Origin: Bifidobacterium ramosum
GTDB taxonomy: Bacteria; Actinomycetota; Actinomycetes; Actinomycetales; Bifidobacteriaceae
Assembly: GCF_009299505.1 (NCBI RefSeq)
Contig: NZ_WBSM01000001.1
Coordinates: 124,001-188,000, forward strand
DNA: 64,000 nt
Reading direction: 5' to 3'
The notes beneath the pieces are model-generated. The model made no database searches and had not been told where the DNA came from. It was given only the letters and a program-made list of their open reading frames with translations. Shown piece by piece: positions 61,269-64,000 of this stretch (positions are counted from its first letter, which is position 1; each line of letters opens with the position of its first letter). The translations under genes and the position numbers were made by a program.

Positions 61269-61700
61269 ATGATGTCTGAAACGATGGTGTCTGATGTATC
61301 GATGGCAGGCGCAGCGTCGTCGCGTGGCGTAAGGGGGCCGCGTACCTATGCGTACGTGCACGCGTCGCGGCATACGGAAGAAGGAATCGTCGTGCGGCGG
61401 TCGGCCGCGCGCATGCAGACAAGCCGTCGGAAACGGATCGGCGTGGCGCTGCTATGCGCAGTGCTGACGTGGTTCGTGGTGGGGGTGATGATGCCGTTGC
61501 GTGCGGATTCGGCGCCCCGTGCGATGGAGGTCGTCAGCTACACGGTGCGGCCGGGGGACACGCTCTGGTCCTATGCGCAGAGCATCACTCCGCAAGGCGG
61601 CGACGTGTCGCAACGGGTGGACGAACTGATGCGGCTGAACGATCTGGAGTCCACGGCGCTGCAAGTCGGTCAGCGTATCGTGGTGCCGGTGGACGATTGA
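61269..61700 (+). CDS. LysM-domain membrane protein, SOS-linked division suppressor (YneA/DivS/ChiZ-like)
   Basis: 143-aa protein divergent from lexA with LexA boxes in its promoter. Basic N-terminal cytosolic part, one membrane helix (GVALLCAVLTWFVVGVMMP, about residues 60-78) and a C-terminal extracellular LysM domain (YTVRPGDTLWSYAQ to VGQRIVVPV). The layout and place match Bacillus YneA, Corynebacterium DivS and Mycobacterium ChiZ, which stop septation during DNA damage. The start at 61269 or 61272 is uncertain; AAAGGA is 10 bases upstream of 61269. Confidence 0.85.
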   Translation: MMSETMVSDVSMAGAASSRGVRGPRTYAYVHASRHTEEGIVVRRSAARMQTSRRKRIGVALLCAVLTWFVVGVMMPLRADSAPRAMEVVSYTVRPGDTLWSYAQSITPQGGDVSQRVDELMRLNDLESTALQVGQRIVVPVDD

Positions 61701-61759
61701 TCGTGGGCGATGCCGGGTCGTTTGGCGTGTTCGCGGGTGGTCACGCTATTCTTGGGGAC

Positions 61760-62206
61760 ATGCATTGTCCTTTTTGCCAACAACCAGATACCAAGGTCAT
61801 CGATACGCGCATCAGCGACGATGGGTATTCGATACGCCGTCGCCGTGAATGCCTGAAATGCCATAAGCGGTTCACCACGGTGGAGACCACCATGCTGCTG
61901 GTCACCAAGCGATCGGGCAACTCCGAACCGTTCGACCGCAGCAAGGTCATCTCCGGCGTGCGCAAGGCGTGCCAAGGCAGGCCGATCAAAGAGGAGGACC
62001 TCAAGCGGCTTGGCCAGCGGGTGGAGGAGGATCTGCGCTCGCGTGGCCTCGCCGAAGTGAAGTCCGAGGATGTGGGCAAGGCCATTCTCGCCCCGTTGAA
62101 GGATCTTGATGAGGTTGCGTATCTGCGGTTCGCCAGTGTGTATCAGAACTTCGATGGTCTTGAGGATTTCCAGAAGGCCATCGACGAACTGAAGGCCGGA
62201 GAATAG
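61760..62206 (+). CDS. nrdR: Transcriptional repressor NrdR
   Basis: Zn-ribbon/ATP-cone regulator (148 aa) that represses ribonucleotide reductase genes when dATP is high. Cysteines CPFC and CLKC form the ribbon (residues 3-34), followed by the RFTTVE link and the ATP-cone (LVTKRSGNSEPFDRSKVISG). GGGG lies close to the ATG. Placed after the SOS genes, a conserved order in actinobacteria. A long inverted repeat (GGTCGGTGCCT..AGGCACCGGCC, 62250-62300) separates it from the convergent serA. Confidence 0.96.
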   Translation: MHCPFCQQPDTKVIDTRISDDGYSIRRRRECLKCHKRFTTVETTMLLVTKRSGNSEPFDRSKVISGVRKACQGRPIKEEDLKRLGQRVEEDLRSRGLAEVKSEDVGKAILAPLKDLDEVAYLRFASVYQNFDGLEDFQKAIDELKAGE

Positions 62207-62249
62207 GCGGGGAATCCGAAGAAGACCACAGAGCTGTGTGACCATATTG

Positions 62250-62300
62250 GGTCGGTGCCTCAGTCGACGGGCCAATCGACGGTCGAGACAGGCACCGGCC
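62250..62300. terminator. Inverted repeat between nrdR and serA
   Basis: GGTCGGTGCCT pairs with AGGCACCGGCC, with inner CAGTCGAC/GTCGAGA partly pairing; serves the convergent 3' ends. No T run. Confidence 0.5.
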
Positions 62301-62314
62301 CGATCAATGAAGCG

Positions 62315-63514
62315 TCATCGGATGACTCGCATGCGGATGGTGCCTTCGATGTCGCGCAACGCCTCCAGCGCCGCCGGGCTGGGGGACTGGGACACGTCGG
62401 TGACCACGTAGCCGAGTTCGCCTTCGGTGCCGAGGGCCTGCGCGGCGATGTTGATGTTCTCCTCGCCGAGCACGCGGTTCACCTTCGCCAGCACGCCGGG
62501 CAGGTTCGCGTGCAGATGAGCGATACGCGCCGTACCGGGCAGCGAGGTCAGCGTGATCTGTGGCATGTTCACCGACAGCATCGTGGAGCCCTTCTCCCAG
62601 TAGTCCTCAAGACGCTGCGATACGAAGTGGCCGATGGCCTCCTGCGCCTCCAACGTCGAACCGCCGATATGCGGGGTGAGGATCATGTTGTCCTCATCGG
62701 CCAACGGCGTGGCGAACGGGTCGCCGACCTTCTTCGGCTCGACGGGGAACACATCGACCGCCGCACCCGAGAGATGCCCGGATTCGAGATGGCGCTTGAG
62801 TGCGTCAAGATCGGCCACAAAACCGCGCGACAGATTGATGAAGATCGCGTCCTGCTTCATGTGCTGGAACTGCTCCTCGCCGAAGAAGCCGGTGTTCTCC
62901 TTGCGCCCGTCCACGTGGATCGACACGGCGTCCGACTGCTCAAGCAGCTCGTTGAGCGTATCGCAGCGGTGAGCGTTGCCCATGGCGAGCTTCTCCTCGG
63001 TGTCGTAGAACACGACGCGCATGCCGAGCGCCTCGGCCAGCACCGACAGCTGCGAGCCGATGTTGCCGTAGCCGATGATGCCGAGCGTCTTGCCGCGTAC
63101 TTCATGCGAGCCGGCGGCGGACTTGTCCCACACGCCCTGCTTCATATGATGCGTGTGCGCGGGGATGCGGCGCATCAGGCAGATGATGTCGCAGATCACC
63201 AGCTCCACCACGGAACGCGTGTTCGAATACGGGGCGTTGAAGACGGCCAGACCATGCTTGCCCGCATAGTCGAGGTCGACCTGATTGGTGCCGATGCAGA
63301 AGCATCCGACCGCGGTCAGATGAGGACGCGCGTCGATCACCTTGCGCGTGACGGAGGTCTTCGAGCGGATGCCGAGCAGATCGACGCCGTCCAGGGCCTC
63401 GATCAGTTCATCCTCGCTCAGCGCGCCCTTGCGCGTCTCGACCTCGAACCCGTGGTTGCGCAACGACTGCGCGGCGAACGGGTGAATGTTTTCCAGTAAC
63501 AGAGCTTTAGGCAT
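62315..63514 (-). CDS. serA: D-3-phosphoglycerate dehydrogenase
   Basis: First step of serine synthesis, oxidising 3-phosphoglycerate with NAD; 399 aa. Substrate domain with IRSKTSVTRKV, NAD motif LGIIGYGNIGSQL, catalytic Arg in NLSRGFVADLDAL, Glu in FPVEPK and His in TPHIGGST. The C-terminal ACT domain (about residues 325-399) binds serine for feedback control. This is the E. coli-like length with one ACT domain, not the longer mycobacterial type. The ATG at 63514 has AAGGTGGGGG upstream. Confidence 0.95.
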   Translation of the reverse strand: MPKALLLENIHPFAAQSLRNHGFEVETRKGALSEDELIEALDGVDLLGIRSKTSVTRKVIDARPHLTAVGCFCIGTNQVDLDYAGKHGLAVFNAPYSNTRSVVELVICDIICLMRRIPAHTHHMKQGVWDKSAAGSHEVRGKTLGIIGYGNIGSQLSVLAEALGMRVVFYDTEEKLAMGNAHRCDTLNELLEQSDAVSIHVDGRKENTGFFGEEQFQHMKQDAIFINLSRGFVADLDALKRHLESGHLSGAAVDVFPVEPKKVGDPFATPLADEDNMILTPHIGGSTLEAQEAIGHFVSQRLEDYWEKGSTMLSVNMPQITLTSLPGTARIAHLHANLPGVLAKVNRVLGEENINIAAQALGTEGELGYVVTDVSQSPSPAALEALRDIEGTIRMRVIR

Positions 63515-63524
63515 AACCCCCACC

Positions 63525-64000
63525 TTAGATGGTCAGATCGTTTTCATCGTCATGTGTCCGCACTATAAGCAGGCGCTGCGTCGGGCGGGTCATCGCCACA
63601 TACAGGTCGGAGGCGGCGATCAGGCGCGACGGAGCCTCCTGCTCGATCAGGCCCGGCTCGACGACGATCACGGCGTCGTACTCAAGGCCCTTGACCTCCT
63701 GCGTGCCGCACACGTTGACCTGCTCGTCCCACGCGCTCTGCGCCGACAGCCGTTCGAATTCGGCCGCGGGCAGCGCCGAGCGCAGCGCCTCGCGCACACG
63801 GCGGCGCACCTCGTCGCGAATCGAATCGGCCGCGAGCACGGCGATGCGGCCGGTGCCGTCGGCCGCGACGAATTCGCGCGTCAGCTCGACCGCGCGTGCC
63901 GCCACGTCGTCGAACAGCGCCGCACGGTCGTCCACCGCCACGCGTTTGACCGAATCGGGCAGCGCGCGCACGGCCTTGACCGTGGAGATGTACAGTCCCT
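63525..64000 (-). CDS. HelD/UvrD-like superfamily 1 helicase, C-terminal part (runs off the window)
   Basis: Partial gene: the reading frame is open to the window edge at 64000, so only the last 158 or so residues are seen. Helicase motifs V and VI are present: GTQEVKGLEYDAVIVVEP and ASDLYVAMTRPTQRLLIV. This arrangement matches the UvrD_C_2 domain of HelD/HelR proteins that recycle RNA polymerase, or of AAA-type DNA helicases. Which of the two cannot be decided without the N-terminal part. Stop is 10 bp from the serA start on the same strand. Confidence 0.8.
   Translation of the reverse strand, partial: GLYISTVKAVRALPDSVKRVAVDDRAALFDDVAARAVELTREFVAADGTGRIAVLAADSIRDEVRRRVREALRSALPAAEFERLSAQSAWDEQVNVCGTQEVKGLEYDAVIVVEPGLIEQEAPSRLIAASDLYVAMTRPTQRLLIVRTHDDENDLTI

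Overview
The window is about 64 kb of high-GC DNA with every mark of a Bifidobacterium (Actinobacteria) chromosome. The genes include an actinobacterial LexA with TCGAAC-type boxes and a divergent LysM division-suppressor gene, a bifidobacterial-type L-lactate dehydrogenase, GH127/GH42/GH36 glycosidases, a class C sortase pilus operon, and strong C/G codon bias. Species cannot be assigned from the sequence alone. No prophage, insertion sequence, CRISPR array or rRNA is visible.

Layout. 1-9 kb: Ser/Thr-rich membrane protein, tRNA-Ala, DHA2-type drug exporter, hexose-6-phosphate mutarotase, then holA and the t6A/ribosome-modification cluster tsaE-tsaB-rimI-tsaD. 9-17 kb: a segment bounded by two inverted copies of a roughly 195-bp composite repeat. 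It holds two tRNA-Asn genes, a pilus operon (major pilin, InlB-repeat LPXTG-like protein, class C sortase, M23-like protein), a fatty acyl-CoA ligase and tRNA-Asp. 17-22 kb: pyridoxal kinase, metY and an acetolactate synthase-like ThDP enzyme. 21-30 kb: a MacB/FtsX-type ABC exporter convergent with an unusual fused sensor kinase and LuxR response regulator, with an array of eight 41-bp palindromes between them; then a prolyl peptidase. 31-50 kb: a glycan island in which three paralogous POT-like MFS transporters each sit beside a glycosidase (GH127, GH42, GH36), with LacI and AraC regulators. proC, pepN and an Eis-like acetyltransferase are interspersed. 51-64 kb: housekeeping genes hrpA, an RsmC-like methyltransferase, hflX, ldh, a CDF metal exporter, lexA/LysM, nrdR, serA, and the 3' end of a HelD/UvrD-like helicase.

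The most striking non-coding features are two families of palindromes. The first is an 18-copy, roughly 50-bp family with AACGGACA..CAGCC arms. It sits only at gene 3' ends, mostly in convergent gaps, and usually as pairs whose second member is the reverse complement of the first. Arm bases vary in a compensatory way. The second is the phased array at 25314-25765: eight units, each exactly 41 bp (12-bp arm, 17-bp middle, 12-bp arm), with start-to-start distances of 51 or 61-62 bp, i.e. about 5 or 6 helical turns. I recognise neither as a named system.

How the genes work together: the glycan island looks like a set of import-and-cleave modules for plant or host galactosides and arabinosides. 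Released hexoses would enter glycolysis and the bifid shunt and end partly as lactate (ldh). The pilus operon would mediate adhesion. All functional statements come from motif reading; no database search was possible.
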